DNA of 18,270 bases from CAYMRL01 sp964398985 (GCA_964398985.1 CAYNOS010000044.1:1-18270); one strand, 5' to 3'; counted from the first letter of the stretch, positions 6,567-14,274 are shown. Numbers and translations: made by a program. The notes: generated by a model from the sequence alone, not told the origin.

Positions 6567-7697
6567 TCAGCGCCTGACGAAGTCGTAGATCAGCAGACGG
6601 TCGTCGAGCCAGGCGAACAGGTAACGACCGTCACTCCACAACGGCCGCCCCAGACCGGCGCGCCAGGTCGTGCCGGCCGCCGTCGTGGCCTGCACGCCGG
6701 CGGCTTCCGGCTCCGTCACCGTGAGCCTCACGAACTCGCCGTCGGGGGTCGCCTGCCAACCCGAGCCTGCGACCGGCGGCTCCAGCGCCAGCAACTCGGC
6801 GAGCGTGAGCACGTCCTCGAGGCCTGGCAGCGCTTCGCCCTCCGGCCACGCGGGGGCGCGCAGGAACTCCTCGGGGCCGAACGCGCTCATGTCTTCCGGG
6901 GGCAGCCCCACGCCCAGTAGGTCCGAGCCTTCCAGCAGGCTGGTGAAGCCGCGCTCGATCACCAGCAGCGTGGGAGGCGCGTCGGGCCCTGGTTGGTACT
7001 CGGCCTCGGCGAGATCCTCGACCGGCACCGCCAGCCGCTCGGCCACCAGGCTCAACAGCGAGTTCCGGTAGCCCGCTCTGACGTCGTCGGGGTCGTTCGG
7101 CCAGTTGTCGGGCCACAGCAGCAACTCGCGCAGCCTGATCAGCTCTCCGTCGTCGTCGACGCCGAGCCGCCACGCCTGGAACCGGCGCGCCTCGCCTGCG
7201 AGCAGCAGGAGGTAGTCGGCCTGCGCGAGCGGCTCTGCGACCTGCGTGCGCACTGCGATGCCACCGGGCACGCGACCGAGCAGCACGTCGAGCCCCGCGG
7301 TCTCGAGATCGGCGACCAGCCGCGGCGCCAGCGGCATGATGCCACCGGGGATGCCTTGGGCCAACGCCGGCACCGGCTCGCTGCCGGAGACCAGCGGCAT
7401 GCCCGAGGCGTACAGCAACGCCGAGTTGCGGTCGGCGAACGCGCCGACGCGGACGCGGTAGACGTCACCCTGCTCGCTGATGGCGCGCACCACGTACGCG
7501 GGGTAGCCCGAGCGGATCAGGTCGTTCTGGACGCTCAAGGCCGCAGCCTGATCGGACAGGGCCACCACTTGCACCGTGTAGGGCACCATCTGCCCCGAGG
7601 CCGCAGAGGCAAGCCAGGCGAGCATCAGGCTCGTCAAGCCGACAATCAGCGAACGCGAGGGCCGCGAGGACGCTGCCCTGACGGCCCCCTCCAGCAC
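6567..7697 (-). CDS. Secreted SPOR-domain protein
   Basis: This 376-residue protein has an N-terminal signal peptide (basic region 7-15, hydrophobic core 16-33, likely cleavage near SAASG-Q) followed by a SPOR domain at about 39-98, with the two-repeat pattern seen in YTVQVVALSD and YRVRVGAFAD. SPOR domains bind peptidoglycan stripped of stem peptides, usually at division sites. The remaining 270 residues are not recognised; they are rich in Leu, Pro and acidic residues, with several Trp, and look like a globular periplasmic domain. The GTG start at 7695-7697 directly abuts the TAA of the upstream permease, and AAAGGA lies 7 nt before it. It is probably the third gene of an operon with the ABC-2 transporter. 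It converges with trxB across 26 bp. Confidence 0.8.
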   Translation of the reverse strand: MLEGAVRAASSRPSRSLIVGLTSLMLAWLASAASGQMVPYTVQVVALSDQAAALSVQNDLIRSGYPAYVVRAISEQGDVYRVRVGAFADRNSALLYASGMPLVSGSEPVPALAQGIPGGIMPLAPRLVADLETAGLDVLLGRVPGGIAVRTQVAEPLAQADYLLLLAGEARRFQAWRLGVDDDGELIRLRELLLWPDNWPNDPDDVRAGYRNSLLSLVAERLAVPVEDLAEAEYQPGPDAPPTLLVIERGFTSLLEGSDLLGVGLPPEDMSAFGPEEFLRAPAWPEGEALPGLEDVLTLAELLALEPPVAGSGWQATPDGEFVRLTVTEPEAAGVQATTAAGTTWRAGLGRPLWSDGRYLFAWLDDRLLIYDFVRR

Positions 7698-8468
7698 TTA
7701 GAAGTCCTTTCGCTCGAAGAGGACCACGGCCAACGCTGCGAACAGGGCCGAATACAGTGCTATCAGGGCGATGATCCACGTGAGCGCGTTGGCGGGCGCC
7801 GTGTAGGCGTTCAGCTGCGTGGTCAGCAGGAACGGTTCGATACGCGGGAACACGATCAAGAGTTGCATGAAGATCAGCGTCGAAAGGGTAGCCAGGGCAC
7901 CACCGGCGGCGTTCATGAACAAGACGGTGAACAGCACGGACAGCAGCGCGATCGGAACCAGCGCGATCGCCGCGACGGCGTAGGCCGACGCCAGCTCGCT
8001 GAAGGCGGCGCCCGGCTGCATCACGCCCTGGCCGAGCAGGCCCGCCTCGCCCAAGCCGGTGCCGCCGACGAAGCTCCCGAACCCGAAGGGGATGCCGGCT
8101 GCCAGCGAGGCCAGTAGGAACAGAGCCAGCATCAAGAACGGGTAGGTCGCCACCACCACCAGCTTGGCCGCCAGCCACTGCGGACGCGTCACCGGCCTCA
8201 GCAGCACGGTCGGCAGGGTGCCATGCGCGATCTCCATGCCGAGCAGTTCGGCCGCGGTGATGGCTACCAGCAACGGCAGCAGGAACTGCATGCTCGACAG
8301 CAGGCTCAGAGCCGGGACCTGGAATCCCGACACCAGGAAGAAGCCGTAGACCTCGAAGATACCGGGGGCGTAGGCCCACAGCAGCGGGAACAGGATCAAC
8401 AGCACCAGGCTGAAGCGGACGCTCGTCAACCGCAGCAGCTTGCCGAACTCCATGCGCAGCAGGGTCAC
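7698..8468 (-). CDS. ABC-2 type transporter permease
   Basis: This 256-residue membrane protein has about six hydrophobic segments in the layout of ABC-2 permeases: a basic amphipathic N-terminus (about 1-17), the pair of helices around residues 55-75 leading into a GTLPTVLLRPVTR elbow near 83-95, and a final helix ending in FERKDF, a common C-terminal signature of this family. The GTG start at 8466-8468 overlaps the ATPase stop as GTGA. It would form a homodimeric exporter with the upstream ATPase. Substrate is unknown; drugs, lipids or cell-envelope components are the usual choices for this class. The following SPOR gene suggests an envelope role. Confidence 0.85.
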   Translation of the reverse strand: MTLLRMEFGKLLRLTSVRFSLVLLILFPLLWAYAPGIFEVYGFFLVSGFQVPALSLLSSMQFLLPLLVAITAAELLGMEIAHGTLPTVLLRPVTRPQWLAAKLVVVATYPFLMLALFLLASLAAGIPFGFGSFVGGTGLGEAGLLGQGVMQPGAAFSELASAYAVAAIALVPIALLSVLFTVLFMNAAGGALATLSTLIFMQLLIVFPRIEPFLLTTQLNAYTAPANALTWIIALIALYSALFAALAVVLFERKDF

Positions 8469-9466
8469 GCCGCACCCCCGGTCGAGCGGCCGCCGCGCGT
8501 GCTGCGGCCAGTGGGAGCCGAGCCACCATCGGGGCCCGGAGCCGGGAACGCGCCGGTGCGCCGCGAGCGTTCGGCCCCGACGCGGTCGCGGTAGTAGGCC
8601 CGGAGGTCGAAGATGTCGCGGCTCATCTCCATGACGCCGATCCCGACTTCGCCGAGGGCCGGGGAGATCCGTCCGAGGTCTTCGGGGCTCAGGGGGATGA
8701 AGACGATCTCCTCTCCCCTCACCGAGACGTGCTTGACGAACGGCGTCGTCTCGAGCAGCGCCTTGGCCTTGTGAGCGTCGGTGACCCGCGCGCGGAAGCG
8801 CTCGCGGCGGTCGTGGAGGTTGACCTCGTCGATCAGCGCGCCCTCCTCGAGGATCGCGACGCGGGTGCAGTAGGCGACGACTTCGTCGAGGTGGTGGGTC
8901 GACAGCAGAACGGCCGTGCCGTCCTCGGCCGCGCGCTTGAGTACCGAGTGGACGAGGTGGAGGCTCAGCGGGTCCATGCCGCTGGCCGGCTCGTCGAGGA
9001 TCAGCACCTCCGGCTGGGTGAGCATGGCGGACGCGACTCCCAGGCGCTGGCGCATGCCCAAGCTGTAGACGCCGACCTTGCGGTCGGCCGCGTGGTAGAG
9101 CTCCATCATCAGCAGGACCTCGTCGATGCGGGCGTCGCTGACGTTGCCGGCGAGGTTGCCGTGCAGCCTCAGGTTGCCGCGGCCGCTCAGGTACGGGTAG
9201 AACGCTGCCGGCGCCTCGACGACGGCGCCGAGCTTGCGGCGCACGGCCGGCTGCTGGTGGGGGTCGCTGCCGAGGATCCGCACGCTGCCCGAGGTCGGGA
9301 ACGCCAAACCGGCGACCAACCGGATGACGGTGGTCTTGCCGGCGCCGTTGGGGCCCACCAGCGCGTAGACCTCGCCGGGGTTGACCGTGAACGAGAAGTC
9401 ACGCACGACGGGACGACCGCCGTACGCCTTGGTGAGGTTGGTCGTCTCGATGGCGGGGGTTGGCAT
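8465..9466 (-). CDS. ABC-2 type transporter ATP-binding protein
   Basis: This 333-residue ATPase has Walker A GPNGAGKTT (38-46), a signature region YSLGMRQR (134-141) as is usual in CcmA/NatA/bacitracin-exporter ATPases in place of LSGGQ, Walker B LILDEP (155-160) with SGMDP D-loop (162-166), and switch His191. After about residue 215 there is a C-terminal domain of the type found in drug- and Na+-exporting ATPases, then a 35-residue Pro/Gly/Arg/Ser-rich tail. Start ATG at 9464-9466 has GAGGAG four bases upstream. It is the first gene of the three-gene unit with the permease and SPOR protein, 69 bp after the end of the kinase gene. Confidence 0.9.
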   Translation of the reverse strand: MPTPAIETTNLTKAYGGRPVVRDFSFTVNPGEVYALVGPNGAGKTTVIRLVAGLAFPTSGSVRILGSDPHQQPAVRRKLGAVVEAPAAFYPYLSGRGNLRLHGNLAGNVSDARIDEVLLMMELYHAADRKVGVYSLGMRQRLGVASAMLTQPEVLILDEPASGMDPLSLHLVHSVLKRAAEDGTAVLLSTHHLDEVVAYCTRVAILEEGALIDEVNLHDRRERFRARVTDAHKAKALLETTPFVKHVSVRGEEIVFIPLSPEDLGRISPALGEVGIGVMEMSRDIFDLRAYYRDRVGAERSRRTGAFPAPGPDGGSAPTGRSTRGGRSTGGAA

Positions 9467-9535
9467 AGGGCTCCTCGCGGCAGTCTAGTCAGCGCGTTCG
9501 GGACGGGCGATAACATTCTTCATGGCCCCGCCGCT

Positions 9536-11014
9536 TCATGTCCCGGCGGCCGCTGCGGCGTCCGATTCGCGCCGCAACCGTTCGAGCAGCAACTTGTCGA
9601 GAACCAGGTCGATGCAGCGCTCCACGGCGCGCTCGAAGTCGCTGGCGTCCACGACCGGGACGCCCTCGAGCTCGGCGCGCTCGCGCAGGAACTCCTGCAT
9701 CACGCGGATCTCGTTGAAGTGCTCGAGGTAGGCGTCGGCCTGGCGGCTGTGAGCCTTGCCTTCCCGCAGGTCGAAGTGCTTGCGATGGTCGTCCGGGTCT
9801 GCCAGGTAGAGCACCACCTGCACCGCGGTCGCTCCCGGGAAGTCCTTACGCGGCGCGATCCCCGGCACCAGGTGCGAGCCCTCCATGATCAGGGAGGTCG
9901 CTTCGGTGATGTTGCGCTCGATGATCCCGGTGATCGCCGGTCCCAGTTGATGGACCTGAGCCAGGTAGCCGCGCAGGATGCGGTTCCGCCGCGGCCTGGC
10001 GGTCCTGCGCTCGTTGGGCAGCAGTTCCGCTCGCCACGCAGTGAAGGTCGAGGCGTGCAGCACCGGGCTCAACTCGGGGCCGATCAGCGAGCGCAGGGCT
10101 TGCCGGACGGAGTCGGTCGAGACCACGCGCGGGATGCCGAGACGGTAGCCGACCTCGGCGGCGATGGCCGACTTCCCCACCCCCGGCGCGCCGCCGACGA
10201 GGATGAAGATCGGCTTCTCGGAGTGCCTGGCCTCGCGCAGCAGGGCGTAACGCTGGGCGAACTCCTCGCCGGCCTCCTGCTTGAGGAGCTTGGAGATCTG
10301 TTGCCTGACGGTGCTGCTCGGCACCTCGGTGACGTCGAGGCCGTACAAGGCCTCCTCGACGCGGCGCGCAAGGTTGTGAGACAGGTCGGGACCGAGCCCG
10401 ATGGCCAGCAGCGACTGTGCCAGGATCCCGCGCGAGAAGGGCAGCGCGGAGCGGTCGTCGACGACGGTCAGCTCGAAGGCCCTGAAGGTCTGGGCCTCGT
10501 AGCGGAGGCGCAGCTCGCGGCCGTAACGCGTCTCGAGCGCGCTCGCGACGCGTCTGGCGAGGTCGTCCTGGGCGATCGACTCGTCGCCGGTGGAGCGGAT
10601 CCCGAGCTCCACGGACGCGGCCAGCGCATTGGCTTCCTTGAAGCCCAGCCCCAGCTTCTCCAGCGAAGCGACCAGGGTGCGGCGCGAGAAGCGCTTCGGG
10701 CGGCCGGCGGTCTCGTGCTCGTCGTCGGCCACCGGCAGGACCGTGAGCGGCAGGAACGGTGGCGTTTGCTGGGCCAGCCGCTCCGCGGTCGCCTCGCCCT
10801 GGCGCTCGCGCACCAGGTCGGTGAGGAGGCGTGTCAGGTCCTCGAGTTCCACCTGCGGCTCGGGCAGCTCGCGCAGCGTCTTCTCGACCTCGGCGACCAG
10901 GACGATCGCGTCCTCGGTCGGCACGCCGGCCGACTGCAGGGCCTCGACCAGCACCCCGATCGAGAGGGCGTAGCGCTCCTCGCCCCTCACCACCCGCACG
11001 TCCCGGTGCCTCAC
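9536..11014 (-). CDS. 2-phosphoglycerate-kinase-like P-loop kinase with three tandem ATP-cone-like repeats
   Basis: The 492-residue protein ends in a kinase domain (about 266-480) resembling archaeal 2-phosphoglycerate kinase, which makes 2,3-bisphosphoglycerate, the precursor of cyclic 2,3-diphosphoglycerate. Visible are Walker A GGAPGVGKS (274-282), VSTDSVRQALRSL (298-310) and MEGSHLVPG (377-385), all family landmarks. Residues about 180-260 form the ATP-cone domain that normally precedes it (PFSRGILAQSLLAIGL at 192-207). Two further segments, about 5-80 and 89-175, align to the same pattern: L-x2-SL-x3-GL, then A-x2-LA-x2-VE, then L-x3-V and a Gly/Arg-rich end. Archaeal enzymes carry one such domain and are near 300 residues. 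GTG at 11012-11014 overlaps the Nudix stop as GTGA; the longer open frame upstream is antisense-like. The substrate is not proven and no cyclic-diphosphoglycerate synthetase gene is nearby. Confidence 0.78.
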   Translation of the reverse strand: MRHRDVRVVRGEERYALSIGVLVEALQSAGVPTEDAIVLVAEVEKTLRELPEPQVELEDLTRLLTDLVRERQGEATAERLAQQTPPFLPLTVLPVADDEHETAGRPKRFSRRTLVASLEKLGLGFKEANALAASVELGIRSTGDESIAQDDLARRVASALETRYGRELRLRYEAQTFRAFELTVVDDRSALPFSRGILAQSLLAIGLGPDLSHNLARRVEEALYGLDVTEVPSSTVRQQISKLLKQEAGEEFAQRYALLREARHSEKPIFILVGGAPGVGKSAIAAEVGYRLGIPRVVSTDSVRQALRSLIGPELSPVLHASTFTAWRAELLPNERRTARPRRNRILRGYLAQVHQLGPAITGIIERNITEATSLIMEGSHLVPGIAPRKDFPGATAVQVVLYLADPDDHRKHFDLREGKAHSRQADAYLEHFNEIRVMQEFLRERAELEGVPVVDASDFERAVERCIDLVLDKLLLERLRRESDAAAAAGT

Positions 11015-11622
11015 AGCGCACCCGCCAGCACGTCGAGAAGCTCCTTGACGACGTTGCCGGTGAAGCCCCAGATCACGTGCTGGCCCCACGGGTACGAGTA
11101 GAGGCGCCGCCGGTAGTGCAGCAGCTCGCGCTCCTCGCTGGTCGGCTCGATGAGCATCAGGTCGGCCAGCGGCACCTCGAAGGTGGCGGCCACCTCTCCC
11201 GGGTCGGGAGCCAGCGGCTGCGGCCAAGGCACGCGTGCCACCACCGGCGTCGCCACGAAGCCGAAGGGGGAAGGGTGGTCTCCGAGCAGGCCGAGGACGT
11301 CGGTGCGCTCGAGCCGGAGCCCGACCTCCTCGCTGGTCTCGCGCAGCGCCGCCGCGATCGAGTCCTCGCCCGGCTCCAGACGGCCGCCGGGGAACGCGAT
11401 CTGACCGGCATGGCTCCTGAGGTTGGCGGCACGCACCGTGAAGAGCAGCCGCGGGCCGTCGGCGGCGTCGAGGATTGGCACCATCACGGCGGCCCGGCGA
11501 AACCCGGCGATCTCCATGGTCTCGCGCTGCCGTTCGGGCAGCATCCGCGCCAGTCTCGCGAACACGTCGCCGCCCGCGGTGTCGAGGCTGCTGATGCCGG
11601 GGCGCGAGATCATGGCACACAT
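11011..11622 (-). CDS. NudL-like Nudix hydrolase, probable coenzyme A diphosphatase
   Basis: This 203-residue protein carries a complete Nudix box (80-102: G-x5-E86-x7-R94-E95-x2-E98-E99-x-G-L), which binds Mg or Mn and hydrolyses a diphosphate bond. Just before it, residues 59-81 match the CoA-diphosphatase motif, with LLFTVRAANLRSHAGQIAFPGG, cut here into its recognisable parts LLFT, R-x3-LRSHAGQ and FPGG. Length fits NudL-type enzymes; a Deinococcus homologue (DR1184) is a known CoA pyrophosphatase. ATG at 11620-11622 is chosen for its AGGGG site five bases upstream; an earlier GTG at 11655 and a later ATG at 11613 are alternatives. Its stop overlaps the kinase start. The expected reaction is CoA to phosphopantetheine plus 3',5'-ADP. 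Confidence 0.87.
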   Translation of the reverse strand: MCAMISRPGISSLDTAGGDVFARLARMLPERQRETMEIAGFRRAAVMVPILDAADGPRLLFTVRAANLRSHAGQIAFPGGRLEPGEDSIAAALRETSEEVGLRLERTDVLGLLGDHPSPFGFVATPVVARVPWPQPLAPDPGEVAATFEVPLADLMLIEPTSEERELLHYRRRLYSYPWGQHVIWGFTGNVVKELLDVLAGAL

Positions 11623-11660
11623 GCTAGCCCCTGGCACTCGATGCGCGTGAGCCACATGCC

Positions 11661-12422
11661 TCAGCCCTCAGGCAGCCGCGCCCTCACGAACCCCCACAGC
11701 CTCCCGGTCCTGCCGGCATCGCGGCGGTGGCTGTAGAACACCTCTGGTTCGCAGCTGGTGCAGCGGTCGACGGCGCTCACGTTGGCGGGGTCGATGCCGG
11801 CGGCGGCCAGCACCTCACGGGTGGCGGCCAGCAGGTCGAGGCGCGGGCGCGAACCGCTACCCGCCGTGAAGCACGCGGCGCTGAACCCGGCAGCCAGGTA
11901 GGCGGCGGCGATCTCAGGCGACACCTCGTAACAGCAGGCCCCGACCCCGGGTCCAATCGCGACCTGCAGGCGCCCCGGGCGTGAGCCGTACTCGCGCGCC
12001 ATGGTGTCGACGACCTCGCCGGAGATCCCTGCCAGCGTCCCGCGCCACCCCGAGTGCGCGGCGCCCACGGCGCCGCTCTCCGGGTCGAAGAACAGCACCG
12101 GCAGGCAGTCGGCAGCGCTCACCACCAACAGCAGGTCGGGATCGTCGGAGACGGCCGCATCGGCCTCCTCCTCGAACCAGGAGGGCTCGCCGATGAGCAC
12201 GCGTTTGCCGTGGACCTGGTCGAAGGCGCACACCTGGTCGCGGGTAACTCCCAGCGCCGCCAGCAGCAGGTCGCGGTTGGCCTCGACCAGCTCCCTGTCG
12301 TCGCCGGAGCTGAGGCCCAGGTTGAGGCTCGCGTAGGGGCCCTCGCTGACGCCGCGGTGACGGGTGGTGAAGCCGTGCAGCGGAGCGAAGCCCTCGACCG
12401 TCAGGTAGCTCGGCCCAGGCAC
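11661..12422 (-). CDS. pgeF: Peptidoglycan editing factor PgeF / multicopper polyphenol oxidase (laccase) family, YfiH type
   Basis: The 253-residue protein has the family's His-Cys-His metal or catalytic set: His71 in QVHG, Cys106 in ADCLP and His123 in AAHSGWRG. FTTRHRGVS (18-26) and the NLG motif (34-36) near the N-terminus, and IGPGVGACCYEV (about 156-167), are also diagnostic. Members have been described as zinc-dependent purine nucleoside enzymes and, in E. coli YfiH, as a factor that prevents misincorporation of Ser into peptidoglycan; older annotation is laccase. It is cytoplasmic, with no signal peptide. The GTG start at 12420-12422 follows the trmB stop after one base, with AGGA upstream, so the two are likely coupled. 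Confidence 0.92.
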   Translation of the reverse strand: MPGPSYLTVEGFAPLHGFTTRHRGVSEGPYASLNLGLSSGDDRELVEANRDLLLAALGVTRDQVCAFDQVHGKRVLIGEPSWFEEEADAAVSDDPDLLLVVSAADCLPVLFFDPESGAVGAAHSGWRGTLAGISGEVVDTMAREYGSRPGRLQVAIGPGVGACCYEVSPEIAAAYLAAGFSAACFTAGSGSRPRLDLLAATREVLAAAGIDPANVSAVDRCTSCEPEVFYSHRRDAGRTGRLWGFVRARLPEG

Positions 12423-12423
12423 G

Positions 12424-13410
12424 TCAGTAGTTCCTGGCCTTCGCCGTCAGCGCGGTGTGCGCCTCGAGCCACTGGCTGGCCGCGTGCACCGCGCCGCGGG
12501 CCACCGGCGTGATGATCGGGTCGCCGAACGGTTCGAGCCGCACGATCACCTCACCGGGCTCGCGCTCCGCCACCAGCACCAGCAGCTGCTGCTTGAGGTC
12601 GTCCTCGTCGACGCTGGCACGGATCAGCCAGGCGGGCCTGGCGCTGCCCATCACCTTGGCAGCGTCGTGCAGGATCACGTGACCGCCTTGGTACTCGATG
12701 ACGACCTTCTCGAGGGCGGCTTCGTCGGGCAGGCTGCCTGTGAACAGCGCGTGGGGCATGGTCTTGGGCCTTTCGAGGTGGGCGGCTACCGGCGCCGCAG
12801 CGTCGTTGCGCCTGAACACGACGTAGTTGAGCGCGATGCCTTGGGCGCGCCACTTGAGAGCGTACTTGGTCTCGAACACCGCCGCCGGCGGCGTCGGCGA
12901 CAGCGCGTCGTACAGCCCGCTGGCAGCGGCCTCCCGGAGCGCGAAGTCGAGGTAGTCGGGGTGGTCGGTGGCGAACCTGATCTCGCCGCCCGGCTGCAGT
13001 CGCGCCGCCGCCAGCTCGAAGAAGCTCCGCTGCAGCAGCCGCCTGCCGACGTGACGCTCCTTCGGCCACGGGTCGGGGAAGTTGACGATCACCGCCTCGA
13101 GGCTGGCGGCAGCGAACAGCTGGCGGAGCGCGAACTGCGCGCCGACCTTGGCCAGCCTGACGTTGCCGAGCCCGGCGCGCTTGAGCCGCCGCAGGGCGCG
13201 CTGCAGGCTGCCGCTGGAGACCTCGAGGCCCACGACGCGCGCCTCGGCACGCTCCCTGGCCAGGCGCTCGGTGAAGCGGCCGTCGCCGAAGCCGACTTCC
13301 AGCAGCAGCGGCCCCGCGGCCCCGAACTCCTCGTCCCAGGCGGCCGGGAAGGGCAGCTGGCGCCAGGCCAGCAGCGGGGACGGCATGGCTCGAGGAGACG
13401 CCTCAACCAT
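12424..13410 (-). CDS. trmB: tRNA (guanine-N7-)-methyltransferase with C-terminal extension
   Basis: The enzyme methylates G46 of tRNA using S-adenosylmethionine. Motifs seen are the SAM-binding LLLEVGFGDG (35-44), the TrmB hallmark NFPDPWPKERHVGRRL (110-125), ATDHPDYL (147-154) and FETKYALKW (179-187). At 328 residues it is about 110 longer than E. coli TrmB. The catalytic domain ends near residue 200 and is followed by an extra domain (about 212-328) with alternating strands and no recognised motif. Long C-terminal extensions occur in TrmB from thermophiles such as Aquifex. ATG at 13408-13410 overlaps the preceding gene by 8 bp; a second in-frame ATG at 13386 (residue 9) is also possible, and neither has a strong ribosome site. 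Confidence 0.92.
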   Translation of the reverse strand: MVEASPRAMPSPLLAWRQLPFPAAWDEEFGAAGPLLLEVGFGDGRFTERLARERAEARVVGLEVSSGSLQRALRRLKRAGLGNVRLAKVGAQFALRQLFAAASLEAVIVNFPDPWPKERHVGRRLLQRSFFELAAARLQPGGEIRFATDHPDYLDFALREAAASGLYDALSPTPPAAVFETKYALKWRAQGIALNYVVFRRNDAAAPVAAHLERPKTMPHALFTGSLPDEAALEKVVIEYQGGHVILHDAAKVMGSARPAWLIRASVDEDDLKQQLLVLVAEREPGEVIVRLEPFGDPIITPVARGAVHAASQWLEAHTALTAKARNY

Positions 13411-14224
13411 CCGGCTCGGTGTCGACTGGCCTCACCAGCAGCGTCTCGTTGGCTTTCAGGTTGGCGCGGAAGATGGTGTCGCGCGACAGCTCGAGGTACG
13501 GCCCCGAGCCTCTCAGCGCCAGCGCGTTGAACAGCAGCACGTCGCCGTTCTCACGCTTGCAGGCGATCTGCGAGACGACCTGGCCGAGCGCCCGTTCCCA
13601 GGCGAGCAGGATCGCTTCCTCGAGGCCGGCGGAGCCCGGCGGCAGCTTGAGTTGCGAGAGGCGCGTGACCAGCCTGGCGGTGCGCGCGCGGCGGTTCTGG
13701 AGCTTGATGACGCCGGTCCGCAGCAGCCGCTCGGCAACGTTCATCGCCGCCTCGGTGTCGAGGCCGGCTTCGTTGGCGACCTGCGAGACGCTGCGCCGGC
13801 CGTCGACCTTGTCGATCAGCAGGAGCTCCTCGTCGGTGAGCTGCAGGTCCTGCTGGCGGCGGGAACCGGCAAGCGTCGGCACCGCGTCGCGCGACAACGC
13901 GATGATGCCTTCGCCGTCACGCTTGAGCTCGTCGATGCGCCGCATCGCCTCGAGCACCAGGTTCTCGGTCGAGCCGCTGATCGTCGTCTGCCCGGCCGGC
14001 ATGCCGAGCCGGAACTCGAAGTGACCGCGCTCGTCGGCGAACAGCGAGAACACCGCCTCCTCCCCGACCACCTCGCCGAAGTCGGCGTGAACCACCCGGC
14101 CCTGGTCGAAGTACACGCGCGCGATGCCGTTGGGGTGCTCGACGGTCAACCGCCCCGAGCGCTTGGCGGAAGCCAGCAGCTGGAACAGGTCGACCAGCGA
14201 GAACAGGCCGAGAGTCCCCGTCAC
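13403..14224 (-). CDS. DUF4388-domain protein with winged-helix-like middle domain
   Basis: The 273-residue protein opens with a DUF4388 domain (about 2-95: LVDLFQLLASAKRSGRLTV and VYFDQGRVVHADFG are typical), found in PatA-like and gliding-related proteins and common in Deinococcota. Residues about 128-176 look like a helix-turn-helix of the winged type (VSQVANEAGLDTEAAMNVAERLL at 146-168 read in parts). The last 80 residues form an unassigned domain. It is cytoplasmic, and a regulatory or scaffolding role is plausible but unproven. The GTG start at 14222-14224 has AGGA 8 bp upstream and also a TAGGAT -10-like box ending 7 nt before it. It heads the five-gene minus-strand cluster and is divergent from lptF. 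Confidence 0.8.
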   Translation of the reverse strand: MTGTLGLFSLVDLFQLLASAKRSGRLTVEHPNGIARVYFDQGRVVHADFGEVVGEEAVFSLFADERGHFEFRLGMPAGQTTISGSTENLVLEAMRRIDELKRDGEGIIALSRDAVPTLAGSRRQQDLQLTDEELLLIDKVDGRRSVSQVANEAGLDTEAAMNVAERLLRTGVIKLQNRRARTARLVTRLSQLKLPPGSAGLEEAILLAWERALGQVVSQIACKRENGDVLLFNALALRGSGPYLELSRDTIFRANLKANETLLVRPVDTEPDG

Positions 14225-14231
14225 GAACGCA

Positions 14232-14237
14232 ATCCTA
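14232..14237 (-). promoter_or_regulatory. Candidate -10 box of the DUF4388-trmB-pgeF operon
   Basis: TAGGAT on the minus strand ends 7 nt before the GTG start at 14224, matching the TANNNT leaderless layout seen elsewhere in the window. No -35 box is evident. Part of it also reads as a ribosome site (AGGA), so either use is possible. Confidence 0.4.
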
Positions 14238-14262
14238 TCGCGAAGCGCCGCAGAGCCGCCGG

Positions 14263-14268
14263 TATACT
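14263..14268 (+). promoter_or_regulatory. Candidate -10 box of the lptF operon
   Basis: TATACT, a near-consensus -10 hexamer, ends 6 nt before the GTG start of the LptF-type gene. There is no Shine-Dalgarno in between, so a leaderless transcript is likely. No -35 match is visible. Confidence 0.5.
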
Positions 14269-14274
14269 GCGCCA

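Noticed and set aside
6553..6574. GGCGC-12-GCGCC inverted repeat between convergent trxB and SPOR genes
   Set aside because: The stem is only 5 bp with a 12-nt loop and no U-tract in either direction, so it is not a supportable terminator.
9482..9487. TAGACT on the minus strand before the ABC-2 ATPase gene as a -10 box
   Set aside because: No -35 match is found at 16-18 bp and the gene has a good Shine-Dalgarno; the ATPase could be read from an upstream promoter or one not visible.
8729..11101. A 790-codon plus-strand open frame
   Set aside because: It is antisense to the ABC ATPase and the 2PGK-like kinase, both of which have clear motifs. Its translation is rich in Gly, Arg, Glu, Gln and His with no domain, typical of a GC-rich shadow frame.
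11015..11620. N-terminal extension of the kinase frame upstream of the GTG at 11014
   Set aside because: The extension is Arg-rich shadow of the Nudix gene, and the GTGA overlap gives a natural start.
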